A DNA stretch of 64,000 bases from Spartobacteria bacterium (lineage in GTDB: Bacteria > Verrucomicrobiota > Verrucomicrobiia > Chthoniobacterales > UBA10450): contig PLCN01000011.1 in the NCBI GenBank assembly GCA_003134785.1, forward strand, positions 93,246-157,245, written 5' to 3'. Every line of letters starts with the position of its first letter. The stretch's first letter is position 1. Made by a program: the position numbers and the translations under genes. The notes below the pieces were generated by a model. That model searched no databases and was not told the DNA's origin. It saw only the letters and a program-made list of their open reading frames with translations. Shown here one piece after another: positions 1 to 9,021 of this stretch.

Positions 1-798
1 CAGACGTTGAGCATCATGGTGAATGAAGAGGACCATCTGCGGATGCAATCGATCCGCTCGGGTCTTCAGTTGAAGAGCGCGTTCAAGCTCGTCGACAAAG
101 TCGACAGCACGCTCGAGGGGAAACTCGATTTCGCCTACGACGCGCGCCTCGGTTACCTGACTGCGTGCCCGACTAACGTCGGCACCGGCATGCGCGCGTC
201 GGCGATGCTGCATCTTCCCGGTCTCGTTTTGAGCGAAATGATCAACCAGGTCATCCAGGCGGTGAATAAAATCGGTCTCGCGGTTCGCGGTCTTTACGGC
301 GAAGGCACCGAAGCGATGGGAAATCTTTTTCAGATTTCGAATCAGACCACGCTGGGAGAAAAAGAAGACGAGATCGTCAGCCGTCTTAGCAAAGTGATCG
401 AGACGATCATCGAGAAGGAACACGACGCGCGGCAGATGTTGATCCAGAAAAAATCCAACACGCTCTGGGACCAGATCGGACGCGCCTATGGCGTGCTGAC
501 CTTCGCGCACGCGATGACGTCAAAGGAAGCGCTAAATTTGCTTTCGATCATCAAGCTGGGTGTCGACCTCGGCGCGTTCCCGGAAGATCGGCGGCTGCCG
601 ATCGACGAACTGTTCATCGATACGCAACCGGCGCATTTGCAAAAGAGCTCTCAGCAAAAGTTGAATGCGGAGGAACGCGATCATTTGCGTGCGCAAATAA
701 TTCGCGAGCGTTTGCGGGTGTTCCCTAAACCTGATATCAGTAAAGTGGCACGGGAATCGGAGAACGGATCGACGCCCGAGCCGCAAAACAATGAATAA
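1..798 (+). CDS. mcsB: Protein arginine kinase McsB, C-terminal part (5' end outside window)
   Basis: McsB phosphorylates arginines on proteins to mark them for ClpCP degradation. The reading frame is open from base 1, so the gene begins upstream of the window; the visible part is the C-terminal catalytic domain of the ATP:guanido phosphotransferase family. Recognisable stretches are [11 protein letters not shown] at the start, [15 protein letters not shown] near residue 60, and RDHLRA near residue 226, which matches the RDxxRA phospho-arginine-binding allosteric motif of true McsB enzymes. The stop codon overlaps the start of clpC by 8 bases, so the two are probably translationally coupled, as in the ctsR-mcsA-mcsB-clpC operons of Firmicutes. 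An mcsA gene would be expected just upstream but cannot be seen. Confidence 0.93.
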   Translation, partial: QTLSIMVNEEDHLRMQSIRSGLQLKSAFKLVDKVDSTLEGKLDFAYDARLGYLTACPTNVGTGMRASAMLHLPGLVLSEMINQVIQAVNKIGLAVRGLYGEGTEAMGNLFQISNQTTLGEKEDEIVSRLSKVIETIIEKEHDARQMLIQKKSNTLWDQIGRAYGVLTFAHAMTSKEALNLLSIIKLGVDLGAFPEDRRLPIDELFIDTQPAHLQKSSQQKLNAEERDHLRAQIIRERLRVFPKPDISKVARESENGSTPEPQNNE

Positions 799-3271
799 TT
801 TCACACCGCGAGCTCAGCAGGTTTTGGCGCTGGCCCGCAAGGAAGCTGATCGCTTCAACCATAACTACGTCGGGACCGAGCATCTGTTGCTCGGCCTGAT
901 CAAGCTCGGGCAGGGCGTTGCCGTCAATGTGCTGCAGAAAATGGGTCTCGATCTCGAAACCGTGCGGATGGAAGTCGAGAAGCAAGTTGGCTCGGGACCG
1001 GAGACGAAGATGGTCGGCAACATTCCCTACACGCCGCGCGTGAAAAAAGTTCTCGCGCTGGCGGGCAAGGAGGCGAAGGCGCTCAATCATTCTTATGTCG
1101 GCACCGAGCATATTTTGCTGGGTCTGTTGCGCGAAGGCGAAGGTGTCGCGGCGCGCGTGCTCAAGAGTCTCGAGGTCGATATCGAGCGGACTCGCAACGA
1201 AATTCTCAAGGAGCTGGATCCTAATTTCACACCTCCGGAATCGGAACAGGAAATGGGAGGCGAGCCGTCCTCCGGCAAAAAGGATGTCAAGACGCCGGCC
1301 TTGCGTGCCTTTGGTCGCGACCTCACGGAATTGGCGAAGAAGAACGAGCTTGATCCGGTCATCGGCCGCCACAACGAAATCGAGCGCGTGATCCAGGTGC
1401 TCTGCCGCCGGACCAAGAACAATCCAGTTTTGCTTGGAGAAGCCGGCGTCGGAAAGACCGCGATCGCGGAAGGGCTGGCGCAGGAGATCGCGAACGGGAA
1501 CGTGCCGGAATTATTGCGCGACAAAAAAGTGATCACGCTCGATCTGGCGCTGATGGTGGCGGGCACGAAATATCGCGGGCAGTTCGAAGAGCGAATCAAA
1601 GCGGTCATGGACGAGATCCGCCGCTCGAAGAACGTCATCCTTTTTATCGACGAACTGCACACGATCGTCGGTGCGGGTTCGGCGGAAGGCGCGATGGACG
1701 CTTCCAATATTATCAAGCCGGCCTTGAGCCGCGGTGAGTTGCAATGTGTCGGCGCGACAACACTAAATGAATATCGCAAGTACATCGAGAAAGACGCCGC
1801 GCTGGAACGCCGTTTCCAGACGGTGAAAGTCGAGGCACCGACAATCGACGAAACAATTTTGATCCTGAAAGGGCTGCGCCCGAAATACGAAGCGCACCAT
1901 AAGGCGAAGCTCACTGACGAAGCGCTCGAGACCGCGGTGAAACTTTCCGAGCGTTATATCACTGGCCGTTTTCTTCCCGATAAAGCGATCGACGTCATGG
2001 ATGAAGCTGGCGCGCGGGCACGGATCAATGCGATGACGCGGCCGCCGAACGTGAAGGAGATCGAAAAAGAGATCGAGGAAATCCGGATCGAAAAAGAAGC
2101 GGCGATCAAAGCTCAGGATTTCGAGAAAGCCGCCGCGCTCCGCGACAAAGAGAAGCAAACCAAAGAGAAACTCGATGGAATTCTCGCGCGCTGGCGCGAG
2201 GAGCGGGAAGAGAAGGAAGTGCTCGTCACGGCCGATGACATGATGCACATCATCTCGAAGGTGACCGGCGTTCCGCTCCAAAGAATGGAGCAGAAGGAAA
2301 CGCAGAAGCTGCTCGCGATGGAAGGGGAATTGAGGCAGCGGGTGATTGGCCAGGAGGAAGCGGTCACCGCGATCAGCAAAGCGCTGCGACGGTCGCGCGC
2401 CGATCTGAAAGATCCGAAGCGGCCGATCGGTTCATTTGTTTTCCTAGGGCCCACGGGCGTGGGCAAGACATTTTTGGCGCGCACGCTCGCGGAATTCATG
2501 TTCGGCGATTCGGACGCGCTCATCCAGATCGACATGTCGGAGTACATGGAGAAATTCACCGCTTCGCGGCTGATCGGGTCGCCTCCGGGATATGTCGGTT
2601 ACGAAGAGGGCGGACAACTTTCCGAAGCAGTGCGACGCCGGCCTTATTCGGTCGTGCTTTTCGATGAAGTGGAGAAAGCGCATCCGGATGTGATGCATCT
2701 GCTCCTTCAAATCCTGGAGGATGGCAAAGTGACGGACTCGTTAGGCCGGAAGATCGATTTCCGAAACACGATTATCATCATGACGTCGAACGCCGGTGCG
2801 GAGTTGATTCGGCGTCAGACCACGATGGGGTTCGGGGCGCCGAAGGACTCGCAGGATTATGAGACGATGCGGGACAAGATTCTTGAGGAAACCAAGCGGG
2901 TCTTTAAGCCGGAGTTCCTGAATCGGCTCGATGAGATCATTGTCTTCCATACGCTGAGCAAGCCGGATCTGCTGAAGATCGTCGACCTGGAAGTCGACAA
3001 GGTGAAGCGGCGATTGAAGCTGAAGGAAATCGAGATCGTGCTCGATGAGCCTGCGCATGAATTCGTGATCAACAAGGGATACGATCCGACCTACGGAGCG
3101 CGTCCGATGCGGCGCGCGGTGGAGCGCTATCTCGAAGATCCGCTCGCGGAAGAGCTGCTCAAGGGAACGGTGAAAGCGGGCGACATCGTGGAAGTCACGG
3201 TGGCGGGTGATGACAAGTTAGCGTTCCATGTCGCGGAGCCGCACGGCAGCGCCGCGGCGAGCGCGAGTTGA
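791..3271 (+). CDS. clpC: ATP-dependent Clp protease ATPase subunit ClpC
   Basis: Hexameric AAA+ unfoldase that feeds substrates to ClpP in the cytoplasm. At 826 residues it has the usual ClpC length. Order of domains: two Clp N repeats (about 1-145), first AAA module with Walker A GEAGVGKT near 216, a short middle region with a UVR-type motif ([12 protein letters not shown] near 438), second AAA module with Walker A GPTGVGKT near 553, then the ClpB D2-small domain. ATG start overlaps the mcsB stop by 8 bases. The UVR segment and adjacency to mcsB separate it from ClpB and ClpA. No partner clpP is in the window. The gene is followed by a long inverted repeat and then by a convergent gene. Confidence 0.97.
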   Translation: MNNFTPRAQQVLALARKEADRFNHNYVGTEHLLLGLIKLGQGVAVNVLQKMGLDLETVRMEVEKQVGSGPETKMVGNIPYTPRVKKVLALAGKEAKALNHSYVGTEHILLGLLREGEGVAARVLKSLEVDIERTRNEILKELDPNFTPPESEQEMGGEPSSGKKDVKTPALRAFGRDLTELAKKNELDPVIGRHNEIERVIQVLCRRTKNNPVLLGEAGVGKTAIAEGLAQEIANGNVPELLRDKKVITLDLALMVAGTKYRGQFEERIKAVMDEIRRSKNVILFIDELHTIVGAGSAEGAMDASNIIKPALSRGELQCVGATTLNEYRKYIEKDAALERRFQTVKVEAPTIDETILILKGLRPKYEAHHKAKLTDEALETAVKLSERYITGRFLPDKAIDVMDEAGARARINAMTRPPNVKEIEKEIEEIRIEKEAAIKAQDFEKAAALRDKEKQTKEKLDGILARWREEREEKEVLVTADDMMHIISKVTGVPLQRMEQKETQKLLAMEGELRQRVIGQEEAVTAISKALRRSRADLKDPKRPIGSFVFLGPTGVGKTFLARTLAEFMFGDSDALIQIDMSEYMEKFTASRLIGSPPGYVGYEEGGQLSEAVRRRPYSVVLFDEVEKAHPDVMHLLLQILEDGKVTDSLGRKIDFRNTIIIMTSNAGAELIRRQTTMGFGAPKDSQDYETMRDKILEETKRVFKPEFLNRLDEIIVFHTLSKPDLLKIVDLEVDKVKRRLKLKEIEIVLDEPAHEFVINKGYDPTYGARPMRRAVERYLEDPLAEELLKGTVKAGDIVEVTVAGDDKLAFHVAEPHGSAAASAS

Positions 3272-3300
3272 GCTTGACCGCGCTAGCGGTGGCCGCGGGC

Positions 3301-3455
3301 TGTCATCCCGAGCCGCGCAGACGGCGAGGGACCTCACAATTGCAGATCGATTCACTCAATACATATGCGCGTGGCTTGACGTAAATGCGTGATGTAACGC
3401 GGGAGCGTAAGACCGCTTGCGAGGTCCCTCGCCGTCTGCGCGGCTCGGGATGACA
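3301..3455. repeat. 35-bp perfect inverted repeat flanking an 85-bp core
   Basis: Bases 3301-3335 (beginning TGTCATCCCGAGCCGCGCAG) are the exact reverse complement of 3421-3455. The core 3336-3420 shows no gene. It lies between the convergent clpC and xer genes. Long perfect arms with a short non-coding core look like a non-autonomous, MITE-like or REP-like intergenic element; it could also fold and end transcription from both sides. No direct target duplication is obvious by eye. Confidence 0.85.
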
Positions 3456-3480
3456 CGCAAGTTTTGGCGGGCGGATCAAA

Positions 3481-4380
3481 TTACGCGCGCGGATGGGCGT
3501 CGCCGTAGGCTTTCTTCAAGCGCTCGACGGTGACGTGGGTGTAGATCTGCGTGGTCGATAGGCTGGCGTGGCCGAGTAACGCCTGCACGCTCCGCAAATC
3601 GGCGCCGCTATCGAGCATGTGCGTGGCGAAACTGTGCCGCAATTTATGCGGACTAAGCGCGATCGGGATCGAGGTGTAACGCAGATAGCGCTTTAAGATC
3701 AGCCAGACCGAGCGCGGCGAAATCCGCCGGCGCGATTTGTTGATGAAGAGCGGTCCACTTTCAATTCTCGCCGCGAAGCGATAACGCGAAACCGCTTCCA
3801 ACGCGGGTGCTCCCACCGGACAGACGCGCTCCTTTCGTCCCTTGCCGAGGACGCGGACCGACTCCGTGTAGATGTCCAGATCGGAAACGTTCAGGGACGC
3901 CAGCTCGCCCAGGCGCAACCCGCTGCTGTAAAACATTTCCATGATCGCTACGTCGCGCTCCCGCATCCAGGCCGGCGATTGCCGCTCGATCTTCACTTTC
4001 ATCGGCGCGGCGAGCAGCTCGTCGATTTGCTGGCGCGTCAGAACGAGCGGTAATTTTTTCTCCGGCTTCGGCAGTTGGAGCTCGCGTACCGGATCTTTTG
4101 GGAAATTTCTTCGTTCGACCAAAAAGCGATAGAAGGTGCGGAAGGCGGAAAATTGAAGGCGGATATAAGAGCGGGCCTGTTTCTTTTTCATCAGCTCGAA
4201 CAGGTAATCGCGGAAATCATCCGCCCGGCAGTTCCGCCAGGAGCGAACATCTTTTTGAGCGCGGAAATCTCCCAGCGCCTGCCGGTAGGCGACAAGCGTG
4301 CGCGGCGAAACGTTCCGCTCGACTTCGAGATAGCGCAGAAATTCCTCCGCGAGCGGATCCCGGGAGTGACGCGCAGACAC
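3481..4380 (-). CDS. xerC: Tyrosine recombinase XerC/XerD
   Basis: Site-specific recombinase of the Xer group, which resolves chromosome dimers at dif. The 299 residues show the N-terminal SAM-like core-binding domain (about 8-95) and the C-terminal catalytic domain with all expected residues: Arg in SGLRLGEL (near 158), HKLRH (245-249), GH (270-271) and the nucleophile Tyr280 in IYTHV. Length and lack of extra domains fit XerC/XerD rather than a phage or integron integrase; whether it is C or D cannot be settled without a tree. Start is GTG at 4380. It lies 5 bases after a lipoprotein gene and may be cotranscribed with it. Confidence 0.88.
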   Translation of the reverse strand: MSARHSRDPLAEEFLRYLEVERNVSPRTLVAYRQALGDFRAQKDVRSWRNCRADDFRDYLFELMKKKQARSYIRLQFSAFRTFYRFLVERRNFPKDPVRELQLPKPEKKLPLVLTRQQIDELLAAPMKVKIERQSPAWMRERDVAIMEMFYSSGLRLGELASLNVSDLDIYTESVRVLGKGRKERVCPVGAPALEAVSRYRFAARIESGPLFINKSRRRISPRSVWLILKRYLRYTSIPIALSPHKLRHSFATHMLDSGADLRSVQALLGHASLSTTQIYTHVTVERLKKAYGDAHPRA

Positions 4381-4385
4381 AGCGG

Positions 4386-4886
4386 CTACTCGGGTTTTTC
4401 TATTTGAGTGCGTTTCATCGCGGCGCGAGCGCGATCGCTATACTGGCTTTTAAAAATCGGCGCCGGATTGGTGGAAATGAGTTCGTATTTCTTCAGGACG
4501 AACTCCGGAAAGAAATTATTGCTGCCCGATTCGTAAACTTTGTCGCCGCTGAAATTGCCCCAGAGTTTGTATTCGTAATTGTTGTCGCCGCCGAAATTGA
4601 GCGCTTCGCGATCTGGCGCCAGTTTTTGCTTTTCGTTGAAGACGACCAGCTGCGCCGTGCTCCACGGCTGACCGGGACGGCGCACGTAGCCCCAGAACTT
4701 GAACTCCGGGATTTTGAAATAGCGGCGCCCGATGAAATAATCGCCGGGCTCTTCCGTTTGAATATGTTGCGCGGCGGTGATGCGGGCCTGCTGAATTCCC
4801 GGTGAAACGGTGTCGCAGCCGGCGAGGAAGATAGCGGCGAGAAAAAGGTCGATTGTCAGGGCGAAGCGAAGCGCGCGATTGGTCAT
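4386..4886 (-). CDS. Exported lipoprotein of unknown function
   Basis: The 166-residue product starts with a basic tip and hydrophobic stretch ending in LAGC, a lipobox that predicts lipid attachment at the Cys after signal peptidase II cleavage. The rest is polar, rich in aromatic residues (YFIGRRYFKIPEFKFWGYVRR) and has no domain I recognise. A longer reading frame extends upstream to 4994, but ATG at 4886 is preferred because an AAGGAA ribosome-binding site lies about 6 bases before it and the signal peptide begins there. It sits directly upstream of xerC on the same strand. Confidence 0.72.
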   Translation of the reverse strand: MTNRALRFALTIDLFLAAIFLAGCDTVSPGIQQARITAAQHIQTEEPGDYFIGRRYFKIPEFKFWGYVRRPGQPWSTAQLVVFNEKQKLAPDREALNFGGDNNYEYKLWGNFSGDKVYESGSNNFFPEFVLKKYELISTNPAPIFKSQYSDRARAAMKRTQIEKPE

Positions 4887-4954
4887 GACAAGTTCCTTTA
4901 TCGCAGACCAGTCCCGCGCGCAATCGTATCTGTAGATTCGTGTCGTTCGAAGAA

Positions 4955-5033
4955 CCTGTAGCCGCTTCGCTATGCGAAGCGCAAACTCGACCACGTCACG
5001 TCACGGCGCCGCCCATAGGGCGGCGGCTACAGG
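4955..5033. repeat. Interspersed repeat with CCTGTAGCCGC / GCGGCTACAGG ends
   Basis: An 11-base perfect terminal inverted repeat (4955-4965 and 5023-5033) encloses a 79-bp element; the inside carries a smaller palindrome GCCGCCCATAGGGCGGC. A second, 111-bp member with the same ends is at 43530-43640 and a related hairpin at 45175-45193. All three are intergenic. The set looks like a family of small mobile or REP-type elements. Confidence 0.8.
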
Positions 5034-5094
5034 AACAACTGCTACAGCGATTCAAGTTTTGCATCGTGATCGTGTCGCTCCTAAAATACCGGGC

Positions 5095-5358
5095 GTGCTC
5101 GAATTGGAAGTCTATGCGGCCGGTGTTCGCGATTTGAACAAGATCCTCGAATTGGAACATGAGATCGAGGCCGTGCCGGGATTGCGTTACAAAGTCGATC
5201 GCAACCACGACATTGGCGACATGGAGTTCAAGGAACGCGCGGTGACTTTCCGAGAAATTCGATCGATGTTTCGCAAACCCGGCCTTGAACCGAAATTCCA
5301 CGGCGCGATTCCGCCGGAGCTTCAGCCGAAAACAAAGACGCAACTCCTGGAGGCCTAG
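5095..5358 (+). CDS. Small conserved-looking protein upstream of mlaE, unknown function
   Basis: The 87-residue product (GTG start at 5095, MLELEVYAAGVRDL...) is polar and has alternating strand/helix character that could suit a small alpha-beta fold, but I recognise no family. The open frame extends further upstream to 4972, but that part lies inside an interspersed repeat, so the GTG is the better start. It ends 37 bases before mlaE on the same strand and is probably cotranscribed with it. Confidence 0.55.
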   Translation: MLELEVYAAGVRDLNKILELEHEIEAVPGLRYKVDRNHDIGDMEFKERAVTFREIRSMFRKPGLEPKFHGAIPPELQPKTKTQLLEA

Positions 5359-5395
5359 CGCCTCGAACACCGTCGCCGAGGCGCTGCCAGGCCCA

Positions 5396-6193
5396 ATGTT
5401 CACTCGACTCTTCACGGCCTTTGGCGCCCCGGTCGTTTCGTTCTTCAACCACGTCGGTGAAGTCGTGCTGCTGGCGACTGAAACTTTCGCGTCGATCATC
5501 ATGCAGAAAATTCGGTGGCGATTATTTCTTCACCAAATTGTCGAGATCGGATTGCGCTCGCAGCTCGTGGTCGTGATCACCGGTGCGTTTACGGGAGCGG
5601 TCTTTGCCGCCCAGACATTTTTCCAATTCAACAAGCTCGGGATGGGATCGGCCGTGGGTGCGGTGGTTTCCGTTTCCATTTGCCGCGAGCTGGGACCAGT
5701 TCTCACGGCGCTAATGGTGACGGGGCGGGTGGGCGCATCGATGTCGGCTGAGATCGGAACGATGAAGGTGACGGAACAGATCGATGCCTTGCGCGCGCTC
5801 GCGGTGCATCCGATCGATTATCTGGTGGTGCCGCGCACGCTCGCGATGATGCTTTCGATGCCGCTGCTGGTGGCGGAATGCATCGGCATCGGAATCCTGG
5901 CCGGATATTTCGTGGCGATTTTTCTCCTGGAGGTGAACGGCACTTATTACATGGCGAACATGGTGCGCTGGACGCAAATGCGCGACATCATCATGGGTCT
6001 CTCGAAGGCGTTTTGCTTCGCGCTCTTGATCGTCTTCATCAGTTGCCACAAGGGTTTGACCAGTCGCGAGGGCGCGGTCGGGGTAGGAAAGGCGACGACT
6101 GAAGCCGTGGTGGACTCGTCGCTCGCGGTCCTGATTTTCAATTTCTTTCTTACGATGGCGCTCAACATCATTTTTCCGGCGGGGTATCAATAA
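5396..6193 (+). CDS. mlaE: MlaE-family lipid ABC transporter permease
   Basis: Inner-membrane permease of the Mla/MCE phospholipid transport family, which moves lipids between inner and outer membranes. The 265-residue protein carries the diagnostic block ELGPVLTALMVTGRVGASM followed by AEIGTMKVTEQIDAL and about five hydrophobic segments. ATG at 5396 is chosen over the longer frame from 5285 because the family begins here and the extra residues are basic, low-complexity sequence overlapping the preceding gene. The usual partners (MlaF ATPase, MlaD MCE protein) are not adjacent; the next gene is convergent, so this is an orphan permease or its partners lie elsewhere. Confidence 0.9.
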   Translation: MFTRLFTAFGAPVVSFFNHVGEVVLLATETFASIIMQKIRWRLFLHQIVEIGLRSQLVVVITGAFTGAVFAAQTFFQFNKLGMGSAVGAVVSVSICRELGPVLTALMVTGRVGASMSAEIGTMKVTEQIDALRALAVHPIDYLVVPRTLAMMLSMPLLVAECIGIGILAGYFVAIFLLEVNGTYYMANMVRWTQMRDIIMGLSKAFCFALLIVFISCHKGLTSREGAVGVGKATTEAVVDSSLAVLIFNFFLTMALNIIFPAGYQ

Positions 6194-6220
6194 CCGCGTA
6201 AACTCGGCGGCCGACGTTTT

Positions 6221-7030
6221 TCAATCCGGGCGACGGGCGTGGAACTGAGTTAATCCGGCCGCTGCCTCATCCTCGAACGGGGTTACTTCGTAGCCACTAT
6301 CGCGCAATATCCGTTCGGCCGTGCCCGGCTCGATTCCGAGCGACGCCATCTTGCCCGAGTTTTCTTCGTACATGATGTGGGCGATGCGACGTCTCTGCAG
6401 TAGTTGGCGTGCTCCTTCCAAAACCCAGGTGTCCGCGCCTTCCACGTCGATTTTCAGGACGGCAATTTCCTTCTCATCGAGGAATACCTCGTCCAGTGTC
6501 GTGACCGTTACTTCAATGCCTTTCCAAAACGGCTCTTTGCTCAACCCGCCCCAGCCCGTTTGTTCGTCCGGGCCAACGTCGAAGCGCATCACACCGCTTT
6601 CGCGCCCGAGCGCCTGGCTTTCCGCCGCGATACGATTCGCGAGGCCATTCCGCTCCACATTGCGAATGAGCGCGGCGTGATTTCGCGGCGAAGCCTCGAA
6701 TGCGATCACGGTATTTTGCGGATTCATTGCGGCCCACAGGAGACTGAAATATCCGTAGTTTGCGCCGACATCTACGAGCAGGCCGCCGCCCTTCGCCAGC
6801 GCGACGATCATTTTCGTGAGCGGCAACTCGTAAAATCCCGTGAAAGCAATGTGCGAGTGGCCTTCGTCGGTAGGAAGCAGCTCCATCCGAATCTTCGGCG
6901 CAAAGTGCAGAGCCGCGTTCTCGTAAAGTGCGCGCGCCTCGGCGGAATGGTTTCGATAAAACCTATAGAACACCGGCATGCGCAACGCGGTTGGAAGAAG
7001 GCGCAGCAGAAGAGGCGGCCGAAAATTCAT
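6221..7030 (-). CDS. FkbM-family SAM-dependent methyltransferase
   Basis: Likely O-methyltransferase acting on a sugar or small molecule. The SAM-binding motif is clear (VDVGANYGYFSLL, near 90), followed by FEASPRN, and the family signature KIDVEGADTWVLEGA lies near 195. The C-terminal region IMYEENSGKMASLG also fits FkbM proteins. ATG at 7030 is preferred over a TTG 30 bases upstream. It is a single gene, convergent with mlaE and divergent from the CAP-protein gene; there is no glycosyltransferase cluster nearby to suggest a substrate. Confidence 0.85.
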   Translation of the reverse strand: MNFRPPLLLRLLPTALRMPVFYRFYRNHSAEARALYENAALHFAPKIRMELLPTDEGHSHIAFTGFYELPLTKMIVALAKGGGLLVDVGANYGYFSLLWAAMNPQNTVIAFEASPRNHAALIRNVERNGLANRIAAESQALGRESGVMRFDVGPDEQTGWGGLSKEPFWKGIEVTVTTLDEVFLDEKEIAVLKIDVEGADTWVLEGARQLLQRRRIAHIMYEENSGKMASLGIEPGTAERILRDSGYEVTPFEDEAAAGLTQFHARRPD

Positions 7031-7145
7031 TGTGACTACGGTAGCGAAGAGAGAGCGCAAAGAACTGCAATTTCAAGAGACATTATTCAGTAAAAAGACA
7101 AAAAAGTTCTTTCACTGGAAAGGAAATCGCGTAACGGTCGCTGGC

Positions 7146-8939
7146 ATGCGCTCACTTGAATTTCCTGATCGCGAGTTTTTACAACGCAACTGGGGGAAAA
7201 CCGCCGCTTTCTGCATCTTTGTTCTGGTCGCCAGCTTTTCACCAGCAAACGCCCAGACTCAGTACTCCATCGGCAGTCCCACGAACGAGCAGCAATACAT
7301 GCTCGAGCTGATCAACCGCGCGCGCGCCGATGGCGGCGCCGAAGCGGCACGTCTCGGTTTGAGCGGGCTTCAGGAAGGCCCGCCCTCCGTGAACAATGAG
7401 CCTTGGACGATTCAGAATTCTGTCCAACCGCTTTCTTGGAACCCGCTTCTCTTTAACGCCGCGCAGGGTCAGGCCGATATCTTGAATAATGGCGACCAAT
7501 TCTTTTCCGGCCAGTCACCCCATACCTATCCAAATGGAACATCGAGCCCGCAACAGCGGATCGCCGCCGCCGGCTACTCAGCGGCGCAATACAATGGCCC
7601 GACGACCGCTCAAGGATTTTTCCCCGGGCCGGAAAACGTCGCCGAAGCTATAAGCCAGGGAAGCGGACCATACACAGGCGCGAAGTTGATTGCGGCGGTC
7701 TTGGATGCTCACAACGGACTGTTCACCGACCAGACCACGCAAGGTCGCGGCCATCGCGACACGACTATGCTGGCGTTCTTCCGCGAGATTGGCATTGGGG
7801 TCAGCACCGGGACAGACAATGACGGGCAGGGCACCATTTGGGATTCGCTTTACATCGTGCAGGATTTCGGCACGCAGACCAATTCGACGCCGTTCGTTAC
7901 TGGCGTTGTTTACCAGGATACTAACGGAAACGGATTTTATGATCCGGGTGAAGGCATCGGCGGCGTGCGGGTCGACGTTTCGGGCTCGAACTTCTTTGCG
8001 GTGACCTCTTCTTCCGGCGGCTATTCTGTTCCAGTGGCCGGAAATGGTTCCTACACCGTCATGTTCGGCGGCGGAGGAGTAACCACGGCGCAACGCAATG
8101 TCACCGTGGCGAACTCGTTGAATGCGAAGATCGATTTCATCACGAATGCGCCTACGACACCGACTGTCCTCGCTAACATCTCCACGCGCCTTCGCGTGGA
8201 CACGGGCGACAACGCTTTGATCGCCGGGTTCATTCTCACCGGAACGCAATCGAAAAAAGTAATCATCCGCGGGATCGGGCCTTCCTTGAACGTTCCGGAT
8301 AAACTGGCCAATCCCGTCCTGGAGCTTCGTGACTCCAATGGCGGTTTGCTTGACTCAAACGACGACTGGCAACAGTCACCTAACAAACAGGCTATCATCG
8401 ATAGCACCATCCCGCCCACTAACGACCTTGAATCCGCCATCGTCCAAACGCTCCCTGCTAGCACGAACGGTACGGCTTACACGGCGATCCTTCGGGGAGT
8501 GAATAACACTGCCGGCATCGGAGTTATCCAGGTCTACGATCTGGATACCTCAGCCAATTCGAAGCTCGCGAACATCTCTACGCGGGGATCCGTCCAGACC
8601 GGCGACAATGTTTTATTCGCCGGAATGATCGTCGTCGGCCAGACTCCACAAAAAGTCATCATCCGCGCGACTGGTCCCTCGCTTTCCGTTCCGGGGAAAA
8701 TGGAGAATCCGACTCTTGAGTTGCGCGACAACAACGGGACGCTCCTGGAGGCGAACGATGACTGGGTTAACAGTCCAAACAAACAAGCCATTATCGATAG
8801 CTCGATTCCGCCGACAAATGATCTGGAATCCGCCATCGTGCGCACCTTGCCCGCGGGCGGGGCCACCTACACCGCCATTGTGCGGGGCGTGAATAACACG
8901 ACTGGCATTGCCGTGGTGGAAGTGTTTGCGCTGAATTGA
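7146..8939 (+). CDS. Secreted CAP-domain protein with C-terminal tandem repeat domain
   Basis: Exported protein of 597 residues. A signal peptide ends near SPANA (about 36); ATG at 7146 is chosen because it opens this signal peptide. Next comes a CAP/SCP domain (about 45-235; LELINRARADGGAEA near the start, ENVAEA, GHRDTTML, and a closing FREIGIGV), then an SdrD-like/carboxypeptidase-regulatory beta domain with a DTNGNGFYDPGEGIGGV calcium-loop-like motif. The end is two copies of a domain of about 125 residues, each opening LANISTR and closing near VYDLD or VFALN at the stop. CAP proteins of bacteria are poorly understood; protease or lipid-binding roles are suggested. It heads a run of three secreted proteins with the same tail. 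Confidence 0.88.
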   Translation: MRSLEFPDREFLQRNWGKTAAFCIFVLVASFSPANAQTQYSIGSPTNEQQYMLELINRARADGGAEAARLGLSGLQEGPPSVNNEPWTIQNSVQPLSWNPLLFNAAQGQADILNNGDQFFSGQSPHTYPNGTSSPQQRIAAAGYSAAQYNGPTTAQGFFPGPENVAEAISQGSGPYTGAKLIAAVLDAHNGLFTDQTTQGRGHRDTTMLAFFREIGIGVSTGTDNDGQGTIWDSLYIVQDFGTQTNSTPFVTGVVYQDTNGNGFYDPGEGIGGVRVDVSGSNFFAVTSSSGGYSVPVAGNGSYTVMFGGGGVTTAQRNVTVANSLNAKIDFITNAPTTPTVLANISTRLRVDTGDNALIAGFILTGTQSKKVIIRGIGPSLNVPDKLANPVLELRDSNGGLLDSNDDWQQSPNKQAIIDSTIPPTNDLESAIVQTLPASTNGTAYTAILRGVNNTAGIGVIQVYDLDTSANSKLANISTRGSVQTGDNVLFAGMIVVGQTPQKVIIRATGPSLSVPGKMENPTLELRDNNGTLLEANDDWVNSPNKQAIIDSSIPPTNDLESAIVRTLPAGGATYTAIVRGVNNTTGIAVVEVFALN

Positions 8940-8960
8940 TGGAGCGGGCTCGAGCTGAGT

Positions 8961-8976
8961 TTGCCCATCGGGGCAA
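8961..8976. terminator. Small hairpin after the CAP gene
   Basis: TTGCCC and GGGCAA (8961-8966, 8971-8976) form a perfect 6-bp stem with a 4-base loop, 21 bases after the stop. There is no U-run after it, so it may be a processing or Rho-dependent element rather than a classical terminator. Confidence 0.3.
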
Positions 8977-9021
8977 GAAGGTGATGAGTTACCTGTCCGA
9001 ATACGGGCGACGGAATCCTTT

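Noticed and set aside
1093..2559. Long open frames antisense to clpC (273, 172 and 148 codons)
   Set aside because: They mirror the strongly conserved ClpC frame, are Ser/Arg-rich and have no domain or ribosome-binding site; normal shadows in GC-rich DNA.
4972..5094. N-terminal extension of the small protein upstream of mlaE
   Set aside because: It is translated from an interspersed repeat element; the GTG at 5095 is a better start.
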